A stretch of DNA of 64,000 nucleotides from Candidatus Flexifilum affinis (lineage in GTDB: Bacteria; Chloroflexota; Anaerolineae; Aggregatilineales; Phototrophicaceae): the NCBI GenBank assembly GCA_016713325.1, contig JADJPJ010000018.1, positions 1 to 64,000 of the forward strand, given 5' to 3'. A model generated the notes under the pieces. It did no database searches and was not told the DNA's origin. It saw only the letters and a program-made list of their open reading frames with translations. Position numbers and translations under genes: made by a program. How positions within the stretch are numbered: position 1 is the first letter of the stretch; each line of letters opens with the position of its first letter. This document shows, piece after piece, positions 8,812 to 18,538 of this stretch.

Positions 8812-11004
8812 GTGTCTGCGTCGCTGATTGGCAAAAAACTTGGCAAGTATCTGGTGACATCGCTGCTCGGCCAGGGAGGCATGGCGACGGTCTATGTAGC
8901 CCATCAGGATGACATCGATCGTGATGTGGCCATCAAGGTATTGCCGCCACATCCGGGCCAGGACACGCGCTTTGTCGAACGTTTTCGCCTGGAAGCGCGC
9001 ACTATCGCCCGGCTTCAGCACCCGCACATTCTACCGGTCTTCGACTATGGCAATGACGGGGATGTGCTGTATCTGGTGATGTCCTATGTGCGGGGCGGGA
9101 CGCTGGCCGACAGACTGCATCGCGGCCCCCTGAGCCTTCCCGAGGCCGACCGCCTGATGCGCGAGATCGGCGGCGCGCTCGACTACGCCCACCGCCAGAA
9201 CATCGTGCACCGCGATGTCAAACCGGCCAATATCCTGCTCGACCGCGAAGGCCACGCCCTGCTCACCGACTTCGGAATTGTCAAGCTGATGGAGGCAGGC
9301 GCGGCGCTGACTGGCACCGGGGCGATGGTCGGAACGCCATCGTACATGTCACCGGAGCAGGCGCAGAGTGTCGAAGTCGATCATCGCAGCGATCTGTATT
9401 CGCTCGCCGTGGTCGGTTACGAAATGCTGACCGGCCGGCAGCCCTTCAACGCCGAGACGGCCATGCAGATCGTGCTCAAGCAGATCAGCGCACCGCCGCC
9501 GCTCGATTACCTGCCGCCGGCCTTCGTCGACGTCATCGGCCGGGCCATGGAAAAGCATCCGGACGCCCGTTATCAGACCGTCGCCGAATTCGTGGAAGCC
9601 TTCAGCCAGGCGGCGCGCGGCGAGCGCGCGCATCTGCCCCCGGCCAGGACGGTCGCCGATCTGCCGGAGGCCACGGTCGAAGCGCCCACGCCATTTCCGC
9701 GTACACCCTACCCGCACACGCCGCCGCCGTCGACACCGTACCCAACGCCGGGGAGCGCTGCCGTCACCCGGCCCGACGCTGTGTCCGGCCAGATGAACAC
9801 GCCGCCTCCGACCGGCACCCGGCCGCCTACCGGCGATCAGTTTACGCCCCCGCCGCAGACGCTGGTCGTCACGCAGCAGGGCACAAACCCGCTCGTGCTG
9901 CTGGGCGGCTTTGCCATCATTGCCATGCTGCTGGTCGTAGTGGTGCTGCTCGTGCTGAACAACAACCGGCCGCCTGGTCCCACGCCGGAGGCCACCCTCG
10001 CGGCGCAAGCCGCCACCCAGGTGACCGGGATCGAAGTCGTCACCGCGCCGACCTCGGCCCCCGCCCTGCCGATCTTCGGACGGGTGAGCTTCAGCACGAC
10101 CAATTCCGCCGGCGACACCGTCAACCTGCGCGCCGACGACTTCGCCCCAGCGCCGGCCGGCCGGCAGTACACCGCCTGGCTGCTCAACACCGAAACAGAC
10201 GCAACCCTGCTGCTGGGCACGATTCGCCTCGATCCGCTGGGCGCCGGCACCGTGAGCTACACCAGCGAGGATGGCGCTTCCCTGCCCACGCTGTACAACG
10301 CCGTGGTCATCACCGCCGAAGAGGCGCCCGGCGACGGGCCCTCGAACTCGGTGGTCTACAGCGGGTCGGTGCCGGTTGTCGTGCCCGCCGCCCTGCGCCA
10401 GATCCTGTTCGAATCACCCGAAGGACTGCCGCCGCGCGGCGACGCTACCGTCAATTCCAGCCTGATCGACGGCGCGATCGGCGAGGCCAACATCGCCAAG
10501 CAGCATGCCGGTCTGGCGGCCGGCGCGACTTCGGTGGGCAGCATGAAGTCGCACGCCGAGCACACCATCAACATTCTGCGCGGCCAGGAGGCCCAGGAAG
10601 ATCTGGATGGCAACGGACGGGCCGACAACCCCGGACGCGGCTTCGGCGTGCCGTACTTCCTGGATCGCATCGATCAGCAGTTGGCAACCATCACCGGCTC
10701 GCCGGAAGCGGACGTACAGCTTCAGGGGCAGGTCGAGCTGATCCGGGTGTGCATCCTGAACGCCCGCGGCTGGATGGGCGACGTGCTGGTCCGCGAACGG
10801 GCCATGCTGGCCGCCGACTCGCTGGAGGTGGTGGCGCAGGAAATGCGCGAATCGACCGAGTTCTCCGAGTCGATGATTAACGGCATGGACCTGAACGGTA
10901 ATGGTCAGGTGGAGCCGTTCGAGGGCGAGTGCGGCCTGAGCCAGATCGCCAGCTTCGGCGTCGCGGTCGGCAACTTTGCCCTCGTCGAGGGAGGGTTGGA
11001 ATAA
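8812..11004 (+). CDS. Transmembrane Ser/Thr protein kinase with EF-hand-bearing extracellular domain
   Basis: 730 aa, GTG start at 8812. The cytoplasmic Hanks-type kinase domain (about 12-270) has LGQGGMATVYVA, catalytic Lys42, HRDVKPAN (D135), DFG (D153) and a GTPSYMSPEQ activation segment. A Pro/Thr-rich linker (about 290-355) leads to one membrane helix (about 361-382). The outer part begins with a beta-rich region resembling anti-sigma-K-type domains (LNTETDATLLLGTIRL) and ends with a domain carrying two EF-hand-like loops, DLDGNG at D597 and a near-perfect DLNGNGQVEPFE at D693. No PASTA repeats are present. Probably cotranscribed with rsgA. Confidence 0.9.
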   Translation: MSASLIGKKLGKYLVTSLLGQGGMATVYVAHQDDIDRDVAIKVLPPHPGQDTRFVERFRLEARTIARLQHPHILPVFDYGNDGDVLYLVMSYVRGGTLADRLHRGPLSLPEADRLMREIGGALDYAHRQNIVHRDVKPANILLDREGHALLTDFGIVKLMEAGAALTGTGAMVGTPSYMSPEQAQSVEVDHRSDLYSLAVVGYEMLTGRQPFNAETAMQIVLKQISAPPPLDYLPPAFVDVIGRAMEKHPDARYQTVAEFVEAFSQAARGERAHLPPARTVADLPEATVEAPTPFPRTPYPHTPPPSTPYPTPGSAAVTRPDAVSGQMNTPPPTGTRPPTGDQFTPPPQTLVVTQQGTNPLVLLGGFAIIAMLLVVVVLLVLNNNRPPGPTPEATLAAQAATQVTGIEVVTAPTSAPALPIFGRVSFSTTNSAGDTVNLRADDFAPAPAGRQYTAWLLNTETDATLLLGTIRLDPLGAGTVSYTSEDGASLPTLYNAVVITAEEAPGDGPSNSVVYSGSVPVVVPAALRQILFESPEGLPPRGDATVNSSLIDGAIGEANIAKQHAGLAAGATSVGSMKSHAEHTINILRGQEAQEDLDGNGRADNPGRGFGVPYFLDRIDQQLATITGSPEADVQLQGQVELIRVCILNARGWMGDVLVRERAMLAADSLEVVAQEMRESTEFSESMINGMDLNGNGQVEPFEGECGLSQIASFGVAVGNFALVEGGLE

Positions 11005-11326
11005 AAGAGGGAATGAGATTATGAGGAAGAAGCGCTGCGGGCCGACTGCTGAGTCAAACCAGGATGGGCAGCCGTTGCCGCCGAGGGCTGAAGCCCATCG
11101 GCCAGGCGAAGACAAGCCTGCTAAAGGGGCTAAATCTCACGATCCCCGTGGTCGGTCCCTTTAGTGGACCTCTAGGTTCGCTAGCCGAGCGGCTTTAGCC
11201 CTTGGCAGTGGCGTGAATTCCACGTGCAGCAGGCCAATCCGCACCCGGCAAACTGGTACTCAGCACTTCCTACTCAGTCCTTCTTTCCCTCATTTCTCGT
11301 GTCTCATCTCTCATGTCTCTATCCTC
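11004..11326. repeat. Repeat-filled spacer: ATGAG arms, palindrome and GGGCTGAAGCCC-type element
   Basis: Between the kinase and the WD40 gene. A purine arm (about 11004-11033, GGGAATGAGATTATGAGG) and a pyrimidine arm (about 11270-11326, CTCATTTCTCGTGTCTCATC) flank about 240 bases that hold GGGCTGAAGCCC, GGGGCTAAAT and GGCTTTAGCCC, plus the exact palindrome GGTCCCTTTAGTGGACC at 11154-11170, also found at 1892-1908. No gene is seen. Confidence 0.6.
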
Positions 11327-11336
11327 CGAGGTGACC

Positions 11337-12521
11337 GTGCGCTCATTCCTCTTTTACACCCTGGTCCTTCTGCTGGCCGCCTGCGGCACCGCGGGCACGC
11401 CTACGCCGGTCGGCGATGGTCGCAACCCGCCCACCCTGGACGCGCCGGAGCAGTTCAGCCAGGACGTGTCTGACTCCATCCGTCTCGACAACGCGGCACG
11501 GCTGGCCTACCTGGGCCGCCTGACGCAGCCGGAGACGCCGGGCACGCTGTTCAGCGCCGCCCTCTCGCCCGATGGCACGCGGCTGGCCGGCATCAACGAC
11601 ACCCTGTTGATGGGCTGGAACCTGATCGACGGCGCGCTGCTCTTCCAGACCTCGCGCCAGGGGATCACCCGCGTGTACTACAGCCCGGACAAGACCGAGA
11701 TCTACGGCGTGACGGAGGCGGCGCTGGTGCTGGTCTTCAACGCCGACACCGGTGCGGTGGTGGACAGCTTCGAGGGCATCGAGCAGTTCAGCCAGGTCAG
11801 CGCCTTCGATCCCTTCAACGGCTGGCTGGCGCTGGGCGGTCAGGATGGGACGGTCAAGGTGTGGGACCCCTTCGAGCGCACGGCGCTGGCGACCCTCCAG
11901 GCGCATACTGCTCCGGTGACCGGCCTGGCCTTCAGCCCCGACGGGAGCGAGGTGATCAGCGCGGGGGGGGACCGCATGCTGCGCCGCCACCGCTGGAGCG
12001 ATCGCGTCCGGGTCGCCGAGCGCGAGATCGGCCGGGCGGCGACGCTGTACGGTCTGACCGCCTCCCCTGCCGGCGACTGGATCGTCGTCAGCACCGACTT
12101 CAACGCCACCCTGTGGTCGGTGGCCGATCCGGCGCAGGTCGTCTCGCTGGAGACCGGGCAGGGCGGCGCCAACCAGTTCATGACCTTCTCGCCGGACGGG
12201 CGCTATCTGGTGGCCGGCAACCGGGTGAACGGCTTGTCCGTGTGGAACATCGCCGACGCCCGGCTGGCCGCGCGCCTGCCGAACACCGCCAGCATCCGCA
12301 CGGCCGCCGCCTTCTCACCGGACAGCTCGATGCTGGTGACGGCCTCGCTGGATGTGGGTGTGTCGCTGTGGAATTTGCAGCAGGTGACGTCGGAGACGAT
12401 CAATCAGGCGTCGCTGGACGTGGGCACGACGCGGATTCACGACGTGGCCTGGACGTCGGACGAGCGCCTGTTGCTGCTCTTCGACGCCGGTGGCGCGGTC
12501 TATTTGTGGGGCGTGGCGTAG
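11337..12521 (+). CDS. WD40-repeat lipoprotein
   Basis: 394 aa. The GTG at 11337 follows GAGGTGA, a strong ribosome site, and gives a lipoprotein signal: hydrophobic core FLFYTLVLL followed by lipobox LLAAC. After a short Thr/Pro-rich linker come about six or seven WD40/beta-propeller repeats, recognisable from AALSPDGTRLAG, LAFSPDGSEVISAGGD, MTFSPDGRYLVAGN and AFSPDSSMLVTASLDVGVSLWNL. Such proteins are binding scaffolds outside the membrane. No enzymatic domain is present; its partner is unknown. It follows the kinase gene on the same strand but after a 330-base repeat-rich spacer. Confidence 0.87.
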   Translation: MRSFLFYTLVLLLAACGTAGTPTPVGDGRNPPTLDAPEQFSQDVSDSIRLDNAARLAYLGRLTQPETPGTLFSAALSPDGTRLAGINDTLLMGWNLIDGALLFQTSRQGITRVYYSPDKTEIYGVTEAALVLVFNADTGAVVDSFEGIEQFSQVSAFDPFNGWLALGGQDGTVKVWDPFERTALATLQAHTAPVTGLAFSPDGSEVISAGGDRMLRRHRWSDRVRVAEREIGRAATLYGLTASPAGDWIVVSTDFNATLWSVADPAQVVSLETGQGGANQFMTFSPDGRYLVAGNRVNGLSVWNIADARLAARLPNTASIRTAAAFSPDSSMLVTASLDVGVSLWNLQQVTSETINQASLDVGTTRIHDVAWTSDERLLLLFDAGGAVYLWGVA

Positions 12522-12559
12522 GAGCGCCTGGGGCGTCCGCGCAAACCGAGTATCGGGGG

Positions 12560-13147
12560 TTAGGCGTCGGCGGTGGGCGCACTGTCGGGCGCCGCGCTGG
12601 ACGTCCCTACAGAGGCTTCCGCGGGGCTTTCACCTTCAACCTGATCTTCCGGTTCCGGCTTCCACACCTCGCTGGCGATGTCGATGTAGAGCTGGCCGTT
12701 CAGGTGGTCGATCTCGTGCTGGAAGATGCGCGCCAACCACTCTTTCGCCTTGATGCGGATCGCCTTGCCGTGGCGGTCCTGGCCGGTGACGATCACCTCG
12801 TCCCAGCGCTCCACCTTGCCCACATAACCGGGGATCGACAGGCAGGCTTCCACCCCTTCGACCAGCCGGCGGCTATGCTTGATGATCTCCGGGTTGGCGA
12901 CCACGTAGAGCTTGCCCGCCTGCTCGCCATACTCCTCGCGGGTTTCCTCGTCGTCGCCCATCTTCACGACGATCAGCCGCTGGCTGACGGCCACCTGCGG
13001 CGCGGCCAGCCCGACGCCGGGCGCGTCGATCATCGTCTCGACCATGTCGTCGACCAGGGTCTGAAACTTGCTGTCGAAGGAGGCGACGCGCACCGCCTTC
13101 TTCCGGAGGATAGGATTGTCGGGTTGAATGATCTTGCGAATCGTCAT
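12560..13147 (-). CDS. def: Peptide deformylase
   Basis: 195 aa; removes the formyl group from N-terminal Met of nascent proteins, using a metal held by Cys and two His. The three motifs are GVGLAAPQV (residues 44-52), EACLSIPG with C102 (the usual first Gly is Ala), and HEIDHLNG with H144, E145 and H148. The last about 35 residues form an acidic, Ala/Ser-rich tail not needed for catalysis; its coding sequence contains GTAGGGACGTCC, resembling the local repeat terminus. Convergent with the WD40 gene, with 38 bases between the stops. Confidence 0.95.
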   Translation of the reverse strand: MTIRKIIQPDNPILRKKAVRVASFDSKFQTLVDDMVETMIDAPGVGLAAPQVAVSQRLIVVKMGDDEETREEYGEQAGKLYVVANPEIIKHSRRLVEGVEACLSIPGYVGKVERWDEVIVTGQDRHGKAIRIKAKEWLARIFQHEIDHLNGQLYIDIASEVWKPEPEDQVEGESPAEASVGTSSAAPDSAPTADA

Positions 13148-13265
13148 GGGCTAAACTTTGCTGAACCTGGAATGTGAACCGTTATTATATCATGGGCCAA
13201 TTCAACCTCACCCCTCAGTCCCATCTCCATCCAGGGGAATCACTACGAATTTCTTGACAGGTTTT

Positions 13266-13328
13266 GTAGGGGCGGTTCGCGAACCGCCCGACCGCTACTT
13301 GAGCGCATCGCGATGCGCCTCTACGACC
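13266..13328. repeat. Paired-hairpin repeat overlapping a gene end
   Basis: GTAGGGGCGGTTCGCGAACCGCCC forms hairpin one and GAGCGCATCGCGATGCGCCTC hairpin two, closed by TACGAC. It belongs to the GTAGGG...CTAC family. The right-end CTA (13321-13323) is the TAG stop codon of the minus-strand cNMP/PH gene. Confidence 0.7.
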
Positions 13329-15387
13329 CATCGCGCGGACGCGGCACGCGGGGCGGTCGTACGTTGTCGCTCGGCGGCATGGCGGGTGGCCCACCCTGGG
13401 TGTTGTACGGCGTGTTCCCCTGCGTCGGCGCGTTGAATGACATGCCCGGCTGCACCTGCCCAGGCGGAGCCGTCTGTGCGCCGCCCTGCATCTGATGGTA
13501 GGCGGCCAGATAGTCGAGGATGACCTGCCGCTGCTCCTCCACGCCTTCCGTCTGCCGCTGCATGCGCAGAGCTGCCATGCGCCGGGAGACCTCACCCTGA
13601 ATCGATTCAGGGTCGTGCACGTTGTCGAAGATCTTGGTGTCCTTGGCCGCCGAGCCGAGCAGCGAAATGCGGATCTCACCGCGGTTCAGCAGCGTGTTGA
13701 TCAGGCCCTCTTTTTCCGATGCCACCTTGTCCACCTGAAGCAAACGGATGCGCTCGACCTCGTTTTGCAGCCAAAGAGGCCGCTTATGGGTGATGGTGAT
13801 GGCATCCAGACCGATGACCAGTGTGTCGTTGCGCCAATCCCAGTCGGCCATGAAGAACCACACCGCCGCCACCATGCAGATGGCGATGCCGGCGCTGATG
13901 CCGATGATGCCCCGGTACTGGAACAGCGGCGAAGTCAGGCTGACGATAATCAGAACCAGCCCGGCCAGCATCAGCAGGCTCGGCAAAAAGACGTGACGCA
14001 GCCAGATGCTGCCATGCCGCCGGTAGATGATCTCGCCGCTCGGCAAAATCTTGCGGGTGCGGATGAAGGGCAGGCCGACATTGTCCACCGACTCCAGAGG
14101 AATGGGCGTGTTGGAGATCACCGGCGCGGCCGGCACATTGACCTGCGCTGTCGGAGCCGCCCCGAGCACATTCTGGATGTCGTTGACGAGCACATTTTGC
14201 TGCTGGCGGATGGCGCGATTGCGAAACTGGTCGCGCTGGGCGAAGATCAGCGACTGCAGATTAGACGCGTGGGTGATCAGGTCCAGTTCCAGATTGGCCG
14301 CGTCACCGGCCGTGCGGATGTACAGCGTGGCATACTGGAACAACTGTGCGAACGGGTCGCCGGGCGGCACGCTGGTGCTCACCTCCAGCACGCGGTCGAG
14401 CGGGATCTCGCTGACCGAGTTCTCGAAGCCGATCAGGTGCCGCCAGATGCGCACGATGCGCTGGTCGGTCAGCACGATGCTGTCGTCGCGCCACTCAAAA
14501 TACAGATAGGTGGAGATCAGCCCAGGCACGATCACCATCAGAGCGAGCGCGGCAACGCTCAGGGCCGGCGCCGCCGATCCGACGTAGATCGCGCCAATCA
14601 GCAGCAGCACGGCCAGCAGGATAGGAATCCACATGCGGCGTCCGAACGCCCACCAGTGCCGCCGGAACACGTACAAAATCTGCTCATCGGGCCGCTGGCC
14701 ACGAAAGAGACTTGCGCCGACCACGCGAGCGGGAGCCGCAGCGAGAGCGTCGGCTGCCACCGCGACCGCCGGCTGAACCGGCTGCTGCACGGCTGGTTGC
14801 GGCGTGTAGGCCTGGATGACCTCATCCGGGCGGGGCGCCGCCGCGCGATCCAGACCCATCGGTGTGCGACGGGTGAAGTTCACCGCCGGCGAACCGGTCG
14901 GCTGCGGCGCGACGGGTGGGGCGCCGGTCTGTGCGGACGCGCGCGGAGCGGGCGAGGCGGCTGGCGGAGCCGTCGTCGGCGGTGGGTTGACCTGAGGAAC
15001 GCGCAGATTGGCCCGCAGTTCGGTGTGCCGGCCCATGACGCGCAGGAACGCCTCGCGCGGGATGAACAAAACGACAGACGGCTCGACGATGCGCATCGAG
15101 ACGGTCTCCCGGCGGTTTTCATACAGCGAAGCTTCATTGAAATACTGTCCGCCGCCCACTGCGCCGATCTGTTCCTCGAAGCCGTCGCCGCGCCGCCGTG
15201 TGATCAGCGCGCGGCCAGAGACGAAGACGATCATCCCGGTCGAGGGTTGACCCTCCTGCGCCACCAGCGTGCCTGGCGCCAGCCGATGAACCTGGGTGAT
15301 CTCGGCGATCAGGCTCAACTGCGGCTGTGTGAGCTGCGTGAACAGCGGTAGATTCTTCAGATGGGTGATCAGAAATGGATCGCTCAT
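13321..15387 (-). CDS. Membrane protein with cNMP-binding domain and two bacterial PH domains
   Basis: 688 aa. Residues about 1-125 are a Crp-type cyclic-nucleotide-binding fold (LPLFTQLTQPQLSLIAE, RRGDGFEEQIG, FNEASLYENRRETVSMR). A Pro/Ala-rich linker (about 130-215) follows. Then a hydrophobic pair (WIPILLAVLLLIGAIYVG and VAALALMVIVPGLISTYLYF) precedes a PH-like domain (DDSIVLTDQRIVRIWRH). A second hydrophobic pair (LPSLLMLAGLVLIIVSL and IAICMVAAVWFFMAD) precedes another PH-like domain (NDTLVIGLDAITITHKRP, DKVASEKEGLINTLLN). The C-terminus is Pro/Gly-rich. It may couple ligand sensing to membrane-surface binding; that role is inferred. The stop codon lies in a repeat. Confidence 0.82.
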   Translation of the reverse strand: MSDPFLITHLKNLPLFTQLTQPQLSLIAEITQVHRLAPGTLVAQEGQPSTGMIVFVSGRALITRRRGDGFEEQIGAVGGGQYFNEASLYENRRETVSMRIVEPSVVLFIPREAFLRVMGRHTELRANLRVPQVNPPPTTAPPAASPAPRASAQTGAPPVAPQPTGSPAVNFTRRTPMGLDRAAAPRPDEVIQAYTPQPAVQQPVQPAVAVAADALAAAPARVVGASLFRGQRPDEQILYVFRRHWWAFGRRMWIPILLAVLLLIGAIYVGSAAPALSVAALALMVIVPGLISTYLYFEWRDDSIVLTDQRIVRIWRHLIGFENSVSEIPLDRVLEVSTSVPPGDPFAQLFQYATLYIRTAGDAANLELDLITHASNLQSLIFAQRDQFRNRAIRQQQNVLVNDIQNVLGAAPTAQVNVPAAPVISNTPIPLESVDNVGLPFIRTRKILPSGEIIYRRHGSIWLRHVFLPSLLMLAGLVLIIVSLTSPLFQYRGIIGISAGIAICMVAAVWFFMADWDWRNDTLVIGLDAITITHKRPLWLQNEVERIRLLQVDKVASEKEGLINTLLNRGEIRISLLGSAAKDTKIFDNVHDPESIQGEVSRRMAALRMQRQTEGVEEQRQVILDYLAAYHQMQGGAQTAPPGQVQPGMSFNAPTQGNTPYNTQGGPPAMPPSDNVRPPRVPRPRDGS

Positions 15388-15439
15388 GCGCGCAGACCTG
15401 CTTGATCAACAGTATCCGATCATTGTAACGGAATCCGCT

Positions 15440-17388
15440 ATGGACAGGCACCCGGTGATGCAGATGATTTCGACGCCCCGCTTCTGGCTGGTGCTTATCA
15501 CGCTGATCGGTGGGCTGCTGCGCGCGGCGCATCTGCTGGAGATCGAGCACAATATCGACCGCGCCTACCCGCTCTGGCAGGCGCTGATGACGCTGGAGCA
15601 TGGCATGTTTCCGACGACCGGCCAGGGCACGTCGGTGCTGTTCGCTAATCCGCCGCTGATGGGCTATCTGCTGCTGCCCTTCGTGGCGCTGAGCCGCGTG
15701 CCGCTCGGCGCCTATGTGGTCGTGATCGCCCTGAACACGATCGGCATCGGGTTCACCTACAAGGCGGTGCGGCTCGTCGCGAGCCCTCGGGCGGCGCTGT
15801 TCGCGGCCTTCCTGATGGCCGTCAACCCGTGGATGATCGAATACAGCCGCCTGACCTGGGTGCAGGGTCTGCTGCCCTTCCTGGCGCCGGCGCTGGCCTG
15901 GGCGCTGTGGTCGGTCCTGCTCGAACGCGCGGCGCATCCGGGGCGGCGTCTGCTGCTGGCCCTGCTGCTGCTGATCATCGCCGCGCAGACCTACCTGCTG
16001 GCCTTCGCCCTGGCCGCCTCCGTCGCCCTGACACTGATCGTCTTCACGCTATGGCGCGCTCGCCAACGAGCCTCCGCTGGACGTCGTCGATGCGGCGCGC
16101 GCTGATCGCCGGAACGGTGGTGTTTGCGGGCGCGGCGGCGCTCTATGGCGCGGGGCTGCTGGTCGAAAGCCAACGCACCGCTGGACAGATCGCCGAGTTT
16201 TCCGAGCGACCGGCCCGCCTGAGCGCCGAGGCGCTGACCCACGCCGTCCGGCTGGTGAGCGGGCAGGACTACGCCATTTCGCGCGGGCAGGACGCGCCGA
16301 TCCGGGATTCTGCGGCCCGCCAGGGGTGGAGCGAGGTCGCGCACTGGATTATCGCGGCGGCGCTGGTTATCGGCGTGGCGCGGGCGATCTGGCGAGTGGG
16401 TCGCGGCGACCGCGCCGGCCTGCTGCTGCTGATCTGGTTCGCCGTGCCCATCCTGATGATGAGCTACGTTGGGCAGATCGTGCACCCGTTTTACCAGCTC
16501 CTGGGCATCCCGGCCGGCGCGGCGCTGGCCGGCCTCGGCCTGGATACGGCCGTCTTCGGATGGGGGGATCGGCGCGCGCGAAGTCTGCGCTGGGCGGTGG
16601 TGTTCACGGCGGCGATCGCTTTCGGCGTGCTCTCGGCCATCAACAGCCTGCGCTACGCCGAGGAGACGGCGGCGCTGCCCGGCGCGCACGGGCTGACCGC
16701 TCTGCCGCTCGGCGACGGGCTGGCACTCGGCGCGGCGATCCGCCATCACCTGCCGCCCGGCGGGACGGTCTACGCCGATCTCGACCCGTTCACGCTGCCG
16801 AGTCTGGCCGGGACGACCTTCGACTTTGTCGCCGACGCTCGCTATCCTGCGCTGCTGGTCTTTCCGCGGCGGGGCGGTTTATATATCGATATGGGCAGCA
16901 CAACCGATGCCAGCGATCCTGCCGTCGTCGTGCAGCCGCTCGCCGATGGCACAGCGATCTGGGTGCGGCTTCTGCCCCCACAGCCGGTTCGCGCCGATCG
17001 CTTCCAGGTGACGGCCGTCCATGGTGTGAGGCCGATTGACACCGCGCTGACGGAAATCGAGGATGGCTGGGAACTGAAGACCGTCTGGCAGATTGACGAT
17101 CCGCTGCCGGCCGATGCCGGGGATCACCTGTTCGCGCCCTTCGCCCACCTCTTCGACGCCGCCGGGAACCGTGTGCTGATCGTCGACGGCGTGGCAGTGC
17201 CTGGTTACAACTGGCGTCCGGGTGACGTGCAGGAGCAGATCATGCGCTTTGCACTGCCGGAAGGCGGACAGCCGCCGTACCGGATCGCCATCGGGCAGTA
17301 CGACGCCGGTCGGGGCGAAAACGCCATCTTCATCACCGCCGATGGCACGTACACGCCGACGGTCGATCTGCCGGAGGAGATCAGGTGA
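15440..17388 (+). pseudogene. GT39/PMT-like membrane glycosyltransferase, interrupted by a frameshift
   Basis: Two overlapping frames make one protein. Frame one runs from ATG 15440 to a TGA at 16103-16105 (221 aa) and has GT39-like features: an early acidic loop LLEIEHNIDRAYP, NPPLMGYLLLPF, and helices ending VALTLIVFTLWR. Frame two continues to 17388 (from ATG 16051, 445 aa) with ALIAGTVVFAGAAALYG, IWFAVPILMMSYVG and a large outer domain ending TVDLPEEIR. The shift equals one missing base between about 16050 and 16100. Either a sequence error, a recent mutation, or two coupled genes; the first two seem more likely because a helix is split at the junction. Confidence 0.75.
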
Positions 17389-17509
17389 GGCATACCAGTG
17401 GGATGCACGACCGGCCAGACCTGGGTACACTGTTCCGTCAAACACCTGTGTCTAGAGTTTCAGGCGCGATACCGCACCTTCCGAGAAGATCAGAATGCGC
17501 AAATCTCTT

Positions 17510-17580
17510 AACTCCAGCACTCGGTCCTCGACACTCGGTCTGGCTGTTCTCGGTTCTCATTTCTCATCTCTCGTATCTTG
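17510..17580. repeat. Pyrimidine-rich ATGAG-type repeat upstream of SDR gene
   Basis: TTCTCGGTTCTCATTTCTCATCTCTCGTATC, preceded by CTCGGTCCTCGACACTCGG, fills the last 70 bases of the 200-base spacer and ends about 10 bases before the chosen GTG start at 17590. Confidence 0.5.
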
Positions 17581-17589
17581 GAAAACACC

Positions 17590-18411
17590 GTGACCACGAC
17601 CTTTCGACTTGACCAGAAAATCGCCGTCGTCACCGGCGGATCGGGCGTGCTCGGCGGCGCGCTCTGCGCCGGGCTGGCCGCCGCCGGGGCGACGGTCGCC
17701 GTGTTGGCTCGCAGCGCCGACCAGGTCCAGGCCACCGCCGACGACATCGTCGCCGCGGGAGGCCAGGCCGTTGGGGTCGCCGCCGACGTGCTGGACAAAG
17801 ACTCACTGCGCGCCGCCGCCGGCCGCGTCCTCGATCGCTTCGGCCGCATCGACCTCCTGGTCAATGGCGCGGGCGGCAACAAGCCGGAGGCCACCGCCGT
17901 GCCGGGGCAGCGCTCCTTCTTCGACCTGCCGCCGGATGCCATGCAGTGGGTGTTCAACCTCAATCTCGTCGGCACCATCCTGGCTTCGCAGGTTTTCGGG
18001 GAACCGATGACCCGCCAGGGATCGGGCAATATCATCAACATCTCGTCGATGGCCGCCTTCTCGCCCCTGACCCGTGTGGTCGCCTACGCCGCCGCCAAGG
18101 CTGCCGTTAACAACTTCACCCAGTGGCTGGCGGTGACCATGGCCCGCGACTACAACCCGGCCATCCGTGTCAATGCTATCGCGCCGGGTTTCTTTCTGGG
18201 TGAGCAGAACCGCTACCTGCTGATCGACAAGGAGACCGGCGAACTCACGCCGCGCGGCCGGACGATCATCGAGCACACGCCGATGGGGCGCTTTGGCGAC
18301 CCGGACGATCTGGTCGGGACGCTGGTCTGGCTGGCCTCCGACGCCTCACGCTTCGTGACCGGCGTGGTCGTGCCCGTGGATGGCGGCTTCAACGCCTTCA
18401 GCGGCGTGTGA
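17590..18411 (+). CDS. SDR-family D-mannonate oxidoreductase (fructuronate reductase)-like enzyme
   Basis: 273 aa from GTG 17590; an in-frame TTG at 17578 is an alternative. Rossmann nucleotide-binding motif VVTGGSGVLGGALC, NGAGGN after strand 4, catalytic Ser in NIINISSMAAF, and Y-x-x-x-K in VAYAAAKAAV. The C-terminal VDGGFNAFSGV is normal for SDRs. The wording FNLNLVGTILASQVFG and GGNKPEAT resemble SDRs annotated as D-mannonate oxidoreductases that interconvert D-mannonate and D-fructuronate with NAD(H). That assignment rests on remembered family signatures; another hexuronate or polyol specificity is possible. Confidence 0.75.
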   Translation: MTTTFRLDQKIAVVTGGSGVLGGALCAGLAAAGATVAVLARSADQVQATADDIVAAGGQAVGVAADVLDKDSLRAAAGRVLDRFGRIDLLVNGAGGNKPEATAVPGQRSFFDLPPDAMQWVFNLNLVGTILASQVFGEPMTRQGSGNIINISSMAAFSPLTRVVAYAAAKAAVNNFTQWLAVTMARDYNPAIRVNAIAPGFFLGEQNRYLLIDKETGELTPRGRTIIEHTPMGRFGDPDDLVGTLVWLASDASRFVTGVVVPVDGGFNAFSGV

Positions 18412-18538
18412 GCCGCTGCCCCGGTCTTGGATTCTCTGGCGCTATCGCACACAGGGATCTGTCTTTATCATGCAGCTATCATGATGAGCGCGGCATTCGA
18501 TGCATGTTTGATGAACCTTGATGAAGAACCGCAATGTT

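Noticed and set aside
12590..12612. GTAGGGACGTCC in the def C-terminal tail as a repeat copy
   Set aside because: Only one terminus is present with no hairpins; could be chance in a Ser/Ala-rich tail.
13495..15351. 618-aa open frame antisense to the cNMP/PH gene
   Set aside because: Composition of a shadow (runs of Arg, Gln, Asp and His) and the opposite strand has recognisable domains.
16051..17388. Treating the second half of the glycosyltransferase as an independent gene
   Set aside because: It begins inside a membrane helix, has no ribosome site, and continues the first half after one missing base; kept as one interrupted gene.
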